Assembly: GCA_020630805.1 (NCBI GenBank)
Contig: JAHDIM010000023.1
Coordinates: forward strand, 1 to 32,991
Direction: 5' to 3'
Length of the DNA stretch: 32,991 nucleotides
Origin: Anaerolineales bacterium
GTDB lineage: Bacteria > Chloroflexota > Anaerolineae > Anaerolineales > UBA6668
In this document: positions 1-9,230 of the stretch, in pieces
Position numbering within the stretch: position 1 is the stretch's first letter
Layout: each line of letters opens with the position of its first letter
Program-made: the position numbers and the translations under genes
The notes under the pieces: generated by a model
Seen by the model: only the letters and a program-made list of their open reading frames with translations
Database searches by the model: none
Told to the model about the DNA's origin: nothing

Positions 1-671
1 CTGTGCAAACTGGTGCAATTAGCAAAGAGGCAATGAAACGAGCGATTTATCTCGCTGTGGTGATTTCCGCCATCTGTGGTTTGACGATGTTAATCGTTGC
101 CTTTGGCCTCGCTAACTGGCAATGGATCGCAGCCTTCATCGGCATTGGGTTACTGGCCATTTGGGCTGCCATTGCCTACACTGCATCAAAGAACCCTTAT
201 GGTTACATTGGCTTAGGTGACATCATGGTCATGATCTTCTTTGGCTATGTTGCTGTGCTAGGCACATACTTTTTGCAAGCGACTCAGTTGAATCTGCAAG
301 CCTTTCTCCCAGCAACAGCAGTAGGTTTGTTGAGTGTGGCTGTGTTGAACGTTAACAACACGCGCGATATTCACTCAGACCGGTTGGCTGGGAAACGCAG
401 TATTCCAGTGCGCATTGGCGAACGCAACGCTCGAATTTATCATTGGGTATTGTTGCTAGGGGCACTTGGGGCTGCGGCGCTATACGTATTGCTACGCTAT
501 GAAAGTCCTTGGCAGTGGTTGTTTCTACTTGCTGCGCCGATTATTATTCGCACTGGTGTGCAGCTTTGGCATGGTAAAACAGCAGCAGAGATCGATCCAC
601 TGCTAAAGCAGACGGCGCTCAGCACCTTACTTTTCACACTGTTATTTGGCATTGGGCAACTTCTGGGGTAA
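1..671 (+). CDS. menA: UbiA-family prenyltransferase, MenA-like, 3' part
   Basis: This is the C-terminal part (at least 222 residues) of a polytopic membrane prenyltransferase that is cut by the window edge. The GTG at position 3 is only the first start-like codon inside the window. UbiA proteins normally run to about 290-300 residues, so some 70-80 residues with the first Asp-rich motif should lie upstream. The second motif is visible as NVNNTRDIHSD followed by RLAGKRSIPVRIG, which is the pattern of 1,4-dihydroxy-2-naphthoate polyprenyltransferase. That enzyme attaches the polyprenyl tail in menaquinone synthesis. At least five hydrophobic helices follow the usual UbiA spacing. The stop is followed directly by the ATG of the next gene. 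UbiA family is secure; MenA rather than another UbiA member is likely but rests on this one motif. Confidence 0.8.
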   Translation, partial: VQTGAISKEAMKRAIYLAVVISAICGLTMLIVAFGLANWQWIAAFIGIGLLAIWAAIAYTASKNPYGYIGLGDIMVMIFFGYVAVLGTYFLQATQLNLQAFLPATAVGLLSVAVLNVNNTRDIHSDRLAGKRSIPVRIGERNARIYHWVLLLGALGAAALYVLLRYESPWQWLFLLAAPIIIRTGVQLWHGKTAAEIDPLLKQTALSTLLFTLLFGIGQLLG

Positions 672-1346
672 ATGCAAACAAGCAAAGACAGAAACACAAA
701 ATCAAAACGCTTAGGCTGGCTGATGACGCTAAGCGTTGGTTTATTTGCTTGCCAACTCTTGGCTCCCGCTGCTCAACCGACCTTACAAGCGCCACTGGTG
801 TCTACAGAGGTGTTGTTGGATGACAATGCCACCGTCAACGCTGTCATTCCAACGTTAGACCTCGCCGGAACACCTTTAATTGGGATCACACCTCGGCCGA
901 CCGAAGCACCTTTCCTAACCGCCGAACCAGTCGAAGCCTATGTTCCTCCGACGCCAATCCCCACCTACGAAGGGGAACCAACCACTGTCGGTGCAATTCC
1001 CATTACAGATGAAATCGTTCAGACGATCCAAACAGTTCCGCTTGAATATTTAGAGATCCGTCTTGTAAGAGCACGGCGTGTTGAAGAGAGTAATAACGGC
1101 AACCTCACTTTTGCAGTGTTGTTCAAAGGTGGCCTCCCCCCTTACCAAGCATTTTTTGATGGAAACTTAGTGTTTACTGGCGTGGTCACGGAGGTGTTAG
1201 GTACAGCAGAAGACCCCGTTGGCCTCATCAAATTCAACGATGTGTTCTGGACATGCGGCGCACCATTTCCGGGGAATGTGGTGTTGCAAGACGGCACTGG
1301 CGGCAGTGCCGGCGGCGAATTCTATTTCGATGTTGCTTGCGAGTAA
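672..1346 (+). CDS. putative lipoprotein with Pro/Thr linker and Ig-like C-terminal domain
   Basis: This 224-aa protein has a basic N-terminus, a hydrophobic stretch (residues 14-30) and a possible lipobox LFAC with Cys27, so it is probably a membrane-anchored lipoprotein. An internal ATG at 723 would give a shorter signal peptide. Residues 30-115 are rich in Pro, Thr and Ala and look like an extended linker. From about residue 120 there is a compact beta-rich domain containing GGLPPYQAFF, a motif typical of bacterial Ig-like modules, with two Cys near the end (FWTC and VACE) that could form a disulfide. The ATG directly follows the menA stop codon, so the two are probably cotranscribed. I do not recognise a specific function. 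It ends 3 nt before the stop codon of the convergent M1-like gene. Confidence 0.6.
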   Translation: MQTSKDRNTKSKRLGWLMTLSVGLFACQLLAPAAQPTLQAPLVSTEVLLDDNATVNAVIPTLDLAGTPLIGITPRPTEAPFLTAEPVEAYVPPTPIPTYEGEPTTVGAIPITDEIVQTIQTVPLEYLEIRLVRARRVEESNNGNLTFAVLFKGGLPPYQAFFDGNLVFTGVVTEVLGTAEDPVGLIKFNDVFWTCGAPFPGNVVLQDGTGGSAGGEFYFDVACE

Positions 1347-1349
1347 TCG

Positions 1350-3104
1350 TTACGGGAACGGAATTACCAACTCCATGCCTTGGAAAATAATCGGAGCTTC
1401 CGGGTCTAGCCCATTGAACTCGATAATATCGCGCACCGTAATCCCATAACGCCACGCCAATTCAGATACAGTTTCTTGCCCTTGCACCACATGGATCCGT
1501 GGTGGCGTTGGCGTTGGTGATGGTCCCGGCGTTGGCACATCTGTAATCGTAGGGATGATGGTTGGCACGCTCACAAACTCGGCGGCTGCAAAGTACTTAT
1601 CCACGAGTTCAGACAAATTTCCTGAATGGTAACGCCCCACTAACTCAAAGAAGTCACTCCGGTTCGTAATCCGAAACGCTCCAGTGCGATAGTATTCGCG
1701 TAGAAACGCGAAAAAAGCGTCGTCTCCCATTTGCCCACGCAGTTCGTGCATAAACAACGCCCCATTGCGGTACACATTCCGCAATAATTCCTCAGTGTTG
1801 TCCACATCGTACGCAGTGTCATTTAAGTTGCCACGCGGGTTCCAGTAATAGACGCGCGCTTCCCAAAAATCACGTTCACGCAAGTCATCGTATTGCTCTT
1901 GATACAGATATTCGCTGTACAGCGTCATCCCGCCGCCAATCCAAGGTTCCACAACTGGATTGCTAGAGACAAATTGTTGCCAGTACATCTGGCCAAGGCC
2001 ATATGGGATTAGTACATTGAGCAACTGGAGCGAATCTGACTTCCCTGTATAGTCTCTGAATCCGCGGCCAGTATGCATCAAAAAGCCTGCGTTCGGAACC
2101 GTTGGTGTATACGCATTTTCTGCAATCACCAGCGTCTGATAGGGGTAACGTCCGTAAACTCTATTGAACAATGTCACAGCTTGTTTAGCAGCAGTGATGA
2201 CCGTTTCAACCTGCTCAGAGTTGTCATTCTGCGGCAAGTTATACACAATGAGATTGACGCCATCGACTGAGTCTGTTGTTGTCACATAGTCTGGACTAGC
2301 CGTGAACCCAATTGCGCGCGCCCCTTTTACTTGGAATTCGTAAATATTGTCGACCAAGCTAATTGGACCACCACTGGCCACAATCACATCCGGCGGCGCA
2401 TCCACTCTGAGCGTGTAGTCAGCAACGTCTGTAAATAGCGGTTGTCCAACCAACGTTGACTCCCACTGATACCACCCTGTATTTGGCACATATGGCACCA
2501 GCCGCGGATACCAATCTGTAAATTGGATGATGTCTTCGCTATAGCCCGCGTCCCCAAACGGTCTGCGCGCAATTGGAATGGTGAACTCCGCTTCCAGACC
2601 ATAGCGAATATTGAGCACGATACTGCCATTTGGAGCGACCGGTGAAGGCAAATTCACAATCAGAAACCCACCTTCTGTGGTCTCAATTGTGGTTGCAATG
2701 GTTTCCTGCTGCACAATCCGTACGCGGCTCAATGCAAACCGATCTGTTTGCAGCGGCCAAGGCAAGTAAAACACGACCTTGTCCCAAAAATCTGGGCCTG
2801 GATTGACAATTTCAATGGTTTGGTCAACCGTAATCTGCTGACCTTGATAATCTAAGGAGACGTCAAACGTATAAGCAGAAATTGCACCCGGTCCACGCCC
2901 AATGACGTTCGCCGTCAACGCCGGTTGATTGTTACCGACGCCCGGCGTCACAACAGGCACTTCAACACCGCCAGGTGGCGGCAAGACCGTTGGACGCGTG
3001 TCTTCTTCTTCACCACCTGTGATCACAGAACACGCGCCTAATAGCACCACACCCAGCATAGAGATGAGCGTTAGTCGCAGCAGATGAATATGTACGCGTG
3101 ACAT
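1350..3104 (-). CDS. M1 peptidase-like lipoprotein with erased zinc site and C-terminal LysM
   Basis: This 584-aa lipoprotein has the lipobox LLGAC (Cys25). A beta-rich N-terminal part (about 65-290) is followed by an M1 aminopeptidase-like helical domain (about 297-490), a PT-rich linker (521-535) and one LysM domain (about 537-583, IHVVQGQETVSELAWRYGI). LysM binds peptidoglycan or related glycans, so the protein is probably held at the cell wall. The M1 family zinc signature HEXXH-x18-E is replaced by YGLGQ (368-372), and exactly 18 residues later the glutamate position is Gly391 (WIGGGMT where M1 enzymes have WLNEGFA). The later catalytic Tyr is kept in VYRNGALFMHELR (Tyr445). I infer a non-catalytic M1 fold used for binding or scaffolding. 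It is the last gene of the run with glgB and the GT-C protein, 30 nt after glgB. Confidence 0.8.
   Translation of the reverse strand: MSRVHIHLLRLTLISMLGVVLLGACSVITGGEEEDTRPTVLPPPGGVEVPVVTPGVGNNQPALTANVIGRGPGAISAYTFDVSLDYQGQQITVDQTIEIVNPGPDFWDKVVFYLPWPLQTDRFALSRVRIVQQETIATTIETTEGGFLIVNLPSPVAPNGSIVLNIRYGLEAEFTIPIARRPFGDAGYSEDIIQFTDWYPRLVPYVPNTGWYQWESTLVGQPLFTDVADYTLRVDAPPDVIVASGGPISLVDNIYEFQVKGARAIGFTASPDYVTTTDSVDGVNLIVYNLPQNDNSEQVETVITAAKQAVTLFNRVYGRYPYQTLVIAENAYTPTVPNAGFLMHTGRGFRDYTGKSDSLQLLNVLIPYGLGQMYWQQFVSSNPVVEPWIGGGMTLYSEYLYQEQYDDLRERDFWEARVYYWNPRGNLNDTAYDVDNTEELLRNVYRNGALFMHELRGQMGDDAFFAFLREYYRTGAFRITNRSDFFELVGRYHSGNLSELVDKYFAAAEFVSVPTIIPTITDVPTPGPSPTPTPPRIHVVQGQETVSELAWRYGITVRDIIEFNGLDPEAPIIFQGMELVIPFP
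1932..2003 (-). other. degenerate M1 zinc-site segment
   Basis: This segment encodes residues 368-391 of the lipoprotein. Against the family pattern, His-Glu-X-X-His becomes Tyr-Gly-Leu-Gly-Gln and the distal Glu becomes Gly. The 18-residue spacing between the two halves is unchanged, and surrounding hydrophobic and aromatic positions (MYW, EYL) are conserved. Confidence 0.75.
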
Positions 3105-3134
3105 TCCCGAATATATGAAATAAGAGTAAAACTA

Positions 3135-5354
3135 CTAAGCTGGTTTGAACACGACGACAGCTAATGGTGGCAACGTAATGTCTAGGCTAGCGGGACGCCC
3201 CTGCCAACTTTGATCTTGCGCATGGACACCACCGTAATTCCCAATGTTAGCGCCTCCGTACTCAGCAGCATCGCTATTGAAGAGTTCCGTATAGAAACCA
3301 TGTTGTGGCACACCAATGCGATAGTTCTCGCGTGGTACAGGCGTTAGGTTGCACGCAACCACAACAAAATCTGTTGGATCTTCTGCACGGCGAATAAAGG
3401 TGATAACGCTATTTTCCGCATCATGCATGTCAATCCATTCAAAGCCACGCGACTCAAAATCCAGTTGATGCAACGCTGGCTGCGCCTGCTGCATGTGATT
3501 GAGTGCCGCGACCAACCCACGCAACTGTTGGTGCAACGGGTACTCTAGCAAGTTCCAGTCAAGAGACTGGGCAAAGCGCCACTCCTGATACTGCCCAAAC
3601 TCACACCCCATAAACAAGAGCGTCTTGCCGGGGTGACAGGCCATGAACGTGTAGAGCAAACGCAAATTTGCAAATTTCTGCCATTGGTCACCCGGCATGC
3701 GGTCGATCATAGAGCCTTTGCCGTGTACAACTTCATCGTGTGAAAACGGCAGAATGAAGTTCTCGGTAAATGCATATAGCAAAGAAAATGTGAGCATCCC
3801 TTGGTGGTAACGGCGATGCACGGGGTCTTGCTTGAAATATTCAAGCGTGTCATGCATCCAGCCCATGTTCCATTTCAGGTCAAACCCAAGCCCCCCAACA
3901 TACGTTGGGCGCGACACGCCGGGCCAAGAAGTCGACTCTTCTGCAAAGGTCAGCACATCTGGATAGTCCAAGTGCAACACTTCGTTGAACCGTTTGAGAA
4001 ACGCAATCGCTTCTAGATTTTCACGCCCGCCATATTGATTTGGGATCCACTGCCCAGCTTCACGTGAATAGTCAAGATATAGCATCGAGGCCACTGCATC
4101 AACACGAATGCCATCGATATGATATTTATCGAGCCAGAACAACGCCGAATTCAGCAAGAAAGACTGCACTTCATTCCGGCCATAGTTAAAAATGAGCGTG
4201 CCCCAATCCTGATGTTCACCTAGTCTAGGATCTGCATGCTCATAGAGGTGCGTCCCATCAAAGTATGAGAGGCCGTGTTCGTCTTTTGGAAAGTGTGCTG
4301 GCACCCAGTCCAAGATCACCCCAATGTTGGCCTGATGACAAGCATCTACAAAATATTGAAAATCTTGAGGAGACCCAAAGCGGCTGGTTGGTGCAAAATA
4401 CCCTACTGCCTGATAGCCCCAAGAGCCATCAAACGGATGCTCTGTAACTGGCAGCAACTCAATGTGGGTAAAACCCATTTCTTGGACATACGGAATTAGA
4501 CGATCTGCCAATTCTCGGTACGTCAGCCAACGGTTCCCGTCTTCAGGAACGCGCTGCCATGAGCCTAAATGCACTTCATACACCGAAATAGGCGCATTCA
4601 AACGCTGACGCTCTTTGCGTTCTGCCATCCAGACAGCGTCTTGCCAAGCATAGGTTTCAATGTCTGCCACAACAGAGCCAGTACGCGGGCGCAACTCTGC
4701 CGAAAACGCATACGGATCTGCTTTTTTGACCACATAGCCCATGTTCCGAGACCGAATTTCGTATTTATAGACATCGCCAACCGCTACGCCGGGTACAAAC
4801 AATTCCCACACACCAGAATCGCCTCGACTGCGCATTGGCAAACGACGGCCATCCCACTGGTTAAAATCGCCTATCACGCTTACACGTTCGGCATTTGGCG
4901 CCCACAGCGCAAAGCCTACCCCAGCGACGCCCTCCAATTCCATGGCATGCGCCCCAAATTTGTCATATAGCTTGAAATGGTTGCCTTCGATGAACAGGTG
5001 CATGTCATAGTCAGACAAAAACGGCAAAAACCGATATGGATCTTCTGCCTGATACACATTGCCATCAAACAACGTGACGTCCAGTTGATAGACAAAATGC
5101 TTTTTACGGCGGGTGAAAAATGCCTCAAAAATCCCGTCAGAATGCACCTTTTCCATGGGTGTCAGCTTTCCACCGCTGGACACCGACACGGAAGTCGCTT
5201 GCGGCTGAAACGTTCGGATGGCAATCCCTTGCTTGCCATCGCGCTCGGTCAAGTGTTGGCCCAATACGTCAAACGGTGCACCGTGATAACCACCAGCAAT
5301 AGCTGAGAGTGCAGATTGATCAACAGTGGCTTTGGTAAGGTCAGAATTTGGCAT
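3135..5354 (-). CDS. glgB: 1,4-alpha-glucan branching enzyme
   Basis: GlgB makes the alpha-1,6 branch points of glycogen by cutting an alpha-1,4 chain and transferring the piece to a C6 hydroxyl; it is cytoplasmic. The 739-aa length fits GlgB with two N-terminal beta modules. The first covers about residues 20-115 and the second is a CBM48 at about 145-230 ([20 protein letters not shown]). The GH13 barrel follows with its four regions: DWVPAHFP (349-356), GIRVDAVAS with nucleophile Asp419, TFAEEST with acid/base Glu472, and [10 protein letters not shown] with Asp540. A beta-sandwich closes the protein. The ATG at 5354 lies 6 nt after the stop of the upstream glycosyltransferase. No other glycogen gene is in the window. 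Confidence 0.95.
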   Translation of the reverse strand: MPNSDLTKATVDQSALSAIAGGYHGAPFDVLGQHLTERDGKQGIAIRTFQPQATSVSVSSGGKLTPMEKVHSDGIFEAFFTRRKKHFVYQLDVTLFDGNVYQAEDPYRFLPFLSDYDMHLFIEGNHFKLYDKFGAHAMELEGVAGVGFALWAPNAERVSVIGDFNQWDGRRLPMRSRGDSGVWELFVPGVAVGDVYKYEIRSRNMGYVVKKADPYAFSAELRPRTGSVVADIETYAWQDAVWMAERKERQRLNAPISVYEVHLGSWQRVPEDGNRWLTYRELADRLIPYVQEMGFTHIELLPVTEHPFDGSWGYQAVGYFAPTSRFGSPQDFQYFVDACHQANIGVILDWVPAHFPKDEHGLSYFDGTHLYEHADPRLGEHQDWGTLIFNYGRNEVQSFLLNSALFWLDKYHIDGIRVDAVASMLYLDYSREAGQWIPNQYGGRENLEAIAFLKRFNEVLHLDYPDVLTFAEESTSWPGVSRPTYVGGLGFDLKWNMGWMHDTLEYFKQDPVHRRYHQGMLTFSLLYAFTENFILPFSHDEVVHGKGSMIDRMPGDQWQKFANLRLLYTFMACHPGKTLLFMGCEFGQYQEWRFAQSLDWNLLEYPLHQQLRGLVAALNHMQQAQPALHQLDFESRGFEWIDMHDAENSVITFIRRAEDPTDFVVVACNLTPVPRENYRIGVPQHGFYTELFNSDAAEYGGANIGNYGGVHAQDQSWQGRPASLDITLPPLAVVVFKPA

Positions 5355-5360
5355 AAAAAG

Positions 5361-7055
5361 TTACTCAACTTCAGGGAGTTCAAGCGTATGAGAAATTACA
5401 AGCGGCCCAGGCCGCTCTATTTGAAACATAATCCACGGGTTTACCATGTCTAGTGGGAATTCAGACGCGGACAGACCAGTATCTTGATCAGATGCTCGAA
5501 AGTACATTGTGTCTATAAGCAACTCAGGAGGCGAGCTTTGCACCAAAGGCGGAAGTTCAACAAACTCAGTCTCATAAAATGAAATAATATGTACGGCATT
5601 AGCCTCTACTAATGTTGTTGCAACGTCATCCAAAGTCTGCCATTGATAGATCCAGTTTCGGTGCGCATTAAGCTTATCGAAACCGGAATCGGGGTTCGCA
5701 AGTTGAAATCGATCCTTCGTTCCTAGCGAATCAGGCGCATATTCGGCCTGTTTCAGCAAAGACTGCTCTGTCAATGCGACATCGAGTTCACGCTCTAGCA
5801 CAACAGGTGTTAATGAGTCTAACTGCAACAACCAGTTTGTTGCGACATCTCGTGTGTCGGTCCGGGTTGAAAGTTGGTCAAAGCGGAAAACAAGAGCCAT
5901 CCCAACCCCTAATGAAATCACCACAACTGTTTGAAAGAGAAGCGCATAGCGTTCAATTGAGTGAAGAAAAACACCACTCATTAATATTAACATCGGCATT
6001 AGTGGTGCAAAGAAACGGCTTTCAGTGTGATCGAATGGGCTAAATACTAAAAAGTAGCCGATTGCAACAATGCTAATACCCCAGATAAAAAATCGATCTT
6101 TTATCTGCGATACGGATAACTGGATCAGCGCTATGCCAGCCATTATTACGATGGGAATGGCATGCAACCAAACCGTGCGAAATCTTGCTGGTACGCGGCT
6201 TACCAAGAAGCTAGCACGATCCACATCATGATAACCGCTCAGCAGAATTTGGCCCTGATCATTCATTGTCAGAAATGTTTCTGGAGCAAACAAAAGTTGC
6301 GGATAAGTCGCAAGCAAAATAATCAAACAAATCAATAGCGCGCCGAGACACCTAATCTCAAACAACCCGCGTTCTTTTTTGAATACAAGCCAGACATGCA
6401 CCATTACCGGATATGCATACGCAATGAATCCATTGTGTAAGGTGCCTGCCGCCAAAGCGGCCAACCCAAATGAAAACGCATACAGATATGCAGATGGCTT
6501 ATGCAGCAATTTGTAACTCGCCCAGAGTGCAAACACAAAGAAGAACGTCACCACAGCATGCGGACGCGCTTGATGTGAAAACTGAACGTTAATCAAATCG
6601 AAGCAAAAAAGTAGAGCTAATACCCACCCAACCCGTTCACTAAAAAGCTTACGACCAAGGTCAAACACAATTGGGATTGTCAGCGCGTTGAAAGCCGCTC
6701 CAATCCAGATTGCAATGAGATGAAACGTTGTTACATTTGCAAATAGATACGCTTCGAATTCAGCAAGCGACGCAAACCACCCTAGTAGACTGCCAACACT
6801 GTAAAACACACCGTATGCGAGTAATAGCAAAGACGGCATGACTAGGGGGTATTTTAGCGTTGTAGTCGTATCTATAAAGTCTGCATTAGACAGAGAAATA
6901 CCAACATTCAAGGCTTCCCGCACAATCTGCGTGTCAGGAATATACGGTACAGAGTTACCCGCCAACCAAACCCGCAGCACATACCCTAAGATTGTAAGTA
7001 ATGTAATAAATAGAACGTTCCGATTATGAGATTTAGCAAAGTCAATAATAAACAC
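5361..7055 (-). CDS. GT-C fold membrane glycosyltransferase (GT39/ArnT-like)
   Basis: This 564-aa polytopic protein has roughly ten or more hydrophobic helices up to about residue 385 and then a soluble C-terminal domain of about 170 residues. The first helix is followed by a loop reading VPYIPDTQIVREALN. This is where GT-C enzymes (GT39, GT83, GT87 and relatives) carry their catalytic Asp, here probably Asp41. FSHQARPHAVVTFFFV and similar loops also fit this superfamily. Such enzymes transfer a sugar from a polyprenyl-phosphate donor to an acceptor at the outer face of the membrane. The acceptor cannot be told from sequence. It is first in the run GT-C, glgB, M1-like lipoprotein. A terminator just upstream isolates it from the L,D-transpeptidase gene. 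Confidence 0.65.
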   Translation of the reverse strand: MFIIDFAKSHNRNVLFITLLTILGYVLRVWLAGNSVPYIPDTQIVREALNVGISLSNADFIDTTTTLKYPLVMPSLLLLAYGVFYSVGSLLGWFASLAEFEAYLFANVTTFHLIAIWIGAAFNALTIPIVFDLGRKLFSERVGWVLALLFCFDLINVQFSHQARPHAVVTFFFVFALWASYKLLHKPSAYLYAFSFGLAALAAGTLHNGFIAYAYPVMVHVWLVFKKERGLFEIRCLGALLICLIILLATYPQLLFAPETFLTMNDQGQILLSGYHDVDRASFLVSRVPARFRTVWLHAIPIVIMAGIALIQLSVSQIKDRFFIWGISIVAIGYFLVFSPFDHTESRFFAPLMPMLILMSGVFLHSIERYALLFQTVVVISLGVGMALVFRFDQLSTRTDTRDVATNWLLQLDSLTPVVLERELDVALTEQSLLKQAEYAPDSLGTKDRFQLANPDSGFDKLNAHRNWIYQWQTLDDVATTLVEANAVHIISFYETEFVELPPLVQSSPPELLIDTMYFRASDQDTGLSASEFPLDMVNPWIMFQIERPGPLVISHTLELPEVE

Positions 7056-7081
7056 TTTGCCATTCTAAACTTAAGAAACAA

Positions 7082-7114
7082 AAAAACCCTTGTCGTAAAT
7101 TGACAAGGGTTTTT
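7082..7114 (-). terminator. intrinsic terminator after the L,D-transpeptidase gene
   Basis: A perfect 13-bp stem (7082-7094 pairing with 7102-7114, AAAAACCCTTGTC and its complement) encloses a 7-nt loop. T-runs are present on both strands, so it can act in both directions. It lies 25 nt past the stop at 7139 and ahead of the GT-C gene start at 7055. Confidence 0.9.
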
Positions 7115-7138
7115 GCTAGTAATTTGGAAATTTAGGTC

Positions 7139-8206
7139 TCACACAACCGTCATGCGTGTGCCTTGCAAGTATTCTGAGCGCAAGTAATCAACGCCAAATG
7201 GCACGTGCGGAGAGGTCCACAAGTAGACCCATTTCGCAATGTGGGACGGCACATTGACACAGCCATGACTACGGGGCTTACCATAGTTGTTATGCCAGTA
7301 CGTCCCATGAAACGCCATCCCACTGCTAGAAAAATACGTACACCAGGGCACACCCGGCAAATCGAAACCGCCGGCTGAAGCTAAGTCGCCACCGGCCATA
7401 TGACGCGAAGCGCGCTTCCAGAGAATGTTGTAATCGCCTGGTGTGGTTGTGTAATCAACCGACTTGCCATTTTCAATGTACCAATCGCCCGTTGCACAGA
7501 TCTGAGACAGAACAAGTTCATTGCCTTCGTAGCATTCCATCATCTGCGTTTCGGTGTTGACCAAAATAAACTTGTCTTCCGGCTTGATGTGCGGCGAAAT
7601 TGGCATCAGTTCTGCTGGCATCACGCGGCGCAAACCAATGGCAGGTGCGAAATAATGTTCCGACTTCCGTTCATCCCAAACGCGATACCAAATATTGTCT
7701 TCGTTATCACTCACAACAGCAGTCACCCAATAAGATGAGCCATAGTAGAAGCGATAGGCAATTTCAGCGTATTGGTTCGCACGCCAGCGGGCATCAACAT
7801 AAGGGACAGACACATCTACCAAAAAGCTGCGTGGAATAAACCGTTTCGGCGGCGTTTGATAGTTGTACTCTACAGGTTGAACTAAGCCAGAGTGTACCCA
7901 GCCTTGCTCAATGCGATACCAAGTTGGGTTATGTTCTGGCCACTCGGCCTTGATGGAATCAAAAATGGGAACGACTTCGTCTTGCGTTAGTTTATAGACA
8001 ATCTCAGAGTTCAAGTCTGGGTTAGACCGCACATTAACGCCCCACTCAATAGAGCGTCCATAAAAGCGAACGTTTGGAACGTCGTCTTCAGGAGGGAGTG
8101 GACGCGTAAATTTATCGTCTGCCAGCACAGTTCCCGGTGCCAATAATGAGGCAACACCGGCTGCTCCGAGCTTGAGAAAACTACGCCGAGAAAGATTAAA
8201 TCTCAT
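7139..8206 (-). CDS. Tat-exported L,D-transpeptidase (YkuD) with SH3-like domains
   Basis: This 355-aa protein begins with a twin-arginine signal, LSRRSFLKLGAAG, with a hydrophobic core to about residue 29. An SH3b-like segment follows (about 50-112, including WGVNVRSNPDLNSEIVYKL), then a second similar segment (about 128-192). The YkuD catalytic domain is at about 211-335. The active-site signature is clear: AFHGTYWHNNYGKPRSHGCVNVP, with His300 and catalytic Cys316 in SHGC. YkuD enzymes make 3-3 crosslinks in peptidoglycan or attach proteins to it. The SH3-like domains probably help wall binding. It is followed by a strong terminator. Start choice is supported by the complete Tat signal directly after the ATG. 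Confidence 0.9.
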   Translation of the reverse strand: MRFNLSRRSFLKLGAAGVASLLAPGTVLADDKFTRPLPPEDDVPNVRFYGRSIEWGVNVRSNPDLNSEIVYKLTQDEVVPIFDSIKAEWPEHNPTWYRIEQGWVHSGLVQPVEYNYQTPPKRFIPRSFLVDVSVPYVDARWRANQYAEIAYRFYYGSSYWVTAVVSDNEDNIWYRVWDERKSEHYFAPAIGLRRVMPAELMPISPHIKPEDKFILVNTETQMMECYEGNELVLSQICATGDWYIENGKSVDYTTTPGDYNILWKRASRHMAGGDLASAGGFDLPGVPWCTYFSSSGMAFHGTYWHNNYGKPRSHGCVNVPSHIAKWVYLWTSPHVPFGVDYLRSEYLQGTRMTVV

Positions 8207-8294
8207 ACAAATATTATCTTACCAAACACTAACTAGTCGCTGTTACTAAGCTTACATTAGAGACTTAACGGCTATACAAAAGATTTTACGAAAC

Positions 8295-9086
8295 TCAGGC
8301 TGCCGATTTATCCCAATTGAATTCAAATTCCGAGATAAATTCTGGCAAAATTCGACGCGGTCGGCCGGTCTCAGTATTGATCCAAACATAAAGCATTGAC
8401 GCCCGCGCCAGCAAGGTTTTATCGCGTTTGCGCAGCATTGCAAAATGTCGTGTCACGCTAATCCGCTTTGGATCGGTATACCACGTGTGTACTTCCAACT
8501 CATCATCTAACATGGCCGGTGTAAACAGTTCTAACTGCCGCCGCTTCACAATAATGCCAAATGTATGCTCTTGCATGCGCAGCGCAGACCAATTCAGTCT
8601 CTTACTCATTTCCATGGCGACATCCTGAAAAAAGAACACATACCAAGGCAACCGGAGCCGGTTTTGAATATCCATTTGCTGCCAAATGACGGTGTAAGAC
8701 ACTGGAAACGAGACGTCTGGCACTGTCGTCTCCTGCGGTAACAAAACTTTCGCGTCGGCCCATTTGGGTTCTACAAAATCACTGGCACCACTCCGCCCAA
8801 AAGTAATTACGCCAGAGGCTGCAATCTGCCCACCTGCGTTCAAACAAGCAAAGGCATAAACCTGCCGGTTTTCGTCAGCCATGTTACGCTCGATGACGCA
8901 CTCAACTGTCTCACCGAACTTGAGTTGCAGGCTGTAATCCATTTCCTCGCTGATCACAACCCACCCAGCACCTAAGTGTGGCGCATGGACGGCCAACGTG
9001 TCTAGAACATAGCGAACATAAGCAACATTATTGAGATGGTTATAGGCATCGCACTCACTTGCGCGGATGATGAACGTTTGACGCAT
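8295..9086 (-). CDS. acyl-ACP thioesterase, double hotdog
   Basis: This 263-aa protein has two 4HBT-type hotdog halves. The first is about residues 1-120 and starts RASECDAYNHLNNVAYVRYV, the typical thioesterase pattern with Asp13 and Asn16. The second is about 137-255 and includes WSALRMQEHTFGIIVKRRQLE. Tandem hotdogs of this length are the layout of bacterial and plant acyl-ACP thioesterases, which release free fatty acids from acyl carrier protein. An acyl-CoA substrate remains possible. The gene is divergent from the MBL gene at 9231 and lies 88 nt upstream of the L,D-transpeptidase gene on the same strand. The gap 8207-8294 shows no clear terminator. Confidence 0.75.
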   Translation of the reverse strand: MRQTFIIRASECDAYNHLNNVAYVRYVLDTLAVHAPHLGAGWVVISEEMDYSLQLKFGETVECVIERNMADENRQVYAFACLNAGGQIAASGVITFGRSGASDFVEPKWADAKVLLPQETTVPDVSFPVSYTVIWQQMDIQNRLRLPWYVFFFQDVAMEMSKRLNWSALRMQEHTFGIIVKRRQLELFTPAMLDDELEVHTWYTDPKRISVTRHFAMLRKRDKTLLARASMLYVWINTETGRPRRILPEFISEFEFNWDKSAA

Positions 9087-9139
9087 AAGAATTATCGAAA
9101 ATTTGTTCGCAAAACTACAAGAACTCGCCTATTCCAAGG

Positions 9140-9145
9140 TATAAT
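9140..9145 (+). promoter_or_regulatory. candidate -10 box for the MBL gene
   Basis: A perfect TATAAT lies in the 144-bp divergent gap between the thioesterase and MBL genes. I found no good -35 hexamer at 16-18 nt upstream, so this call rests on the -10 box and the position. Confidence 0.35.
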
Positions 9146-9173
9146 AGGCAGCAGTTATGCTAGGTGACTCTGG

Positions 9174-9188
9174 TATCCAGTCTGGATA
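9174..9188. promoter_or_regulatory. operator-like perfect palindrome
   Basis: TATCCAGTCTGGATA has perfect 7-bp arms around a single central base, with CTC and GAG shortly outside. It lies between the candidate -10 box and the start codon of the MBL gene, where a repressor would block transcription. No cognate regulator is evident in the window. Confidence 0.35.
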
Positions 9189-9230
9189 GAGCATTTAGCA
9201 AAGTATATCCTGACGGAGACCATTACTTAC

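Noticed and set aside
4569-5306. Plus-strand open frames inside glgB (for example 4569-4970 and 4977-5306)
   Set aside because: They lie opposite a confident GlgB with all catalytic motifs and show no domain pattern of their own.
8252-8443. Small minus-strand frame overlapping the end of the thioesterase gene
   Set aside because: It overlaps the real gene in another frame and has no signal, motif or start context.
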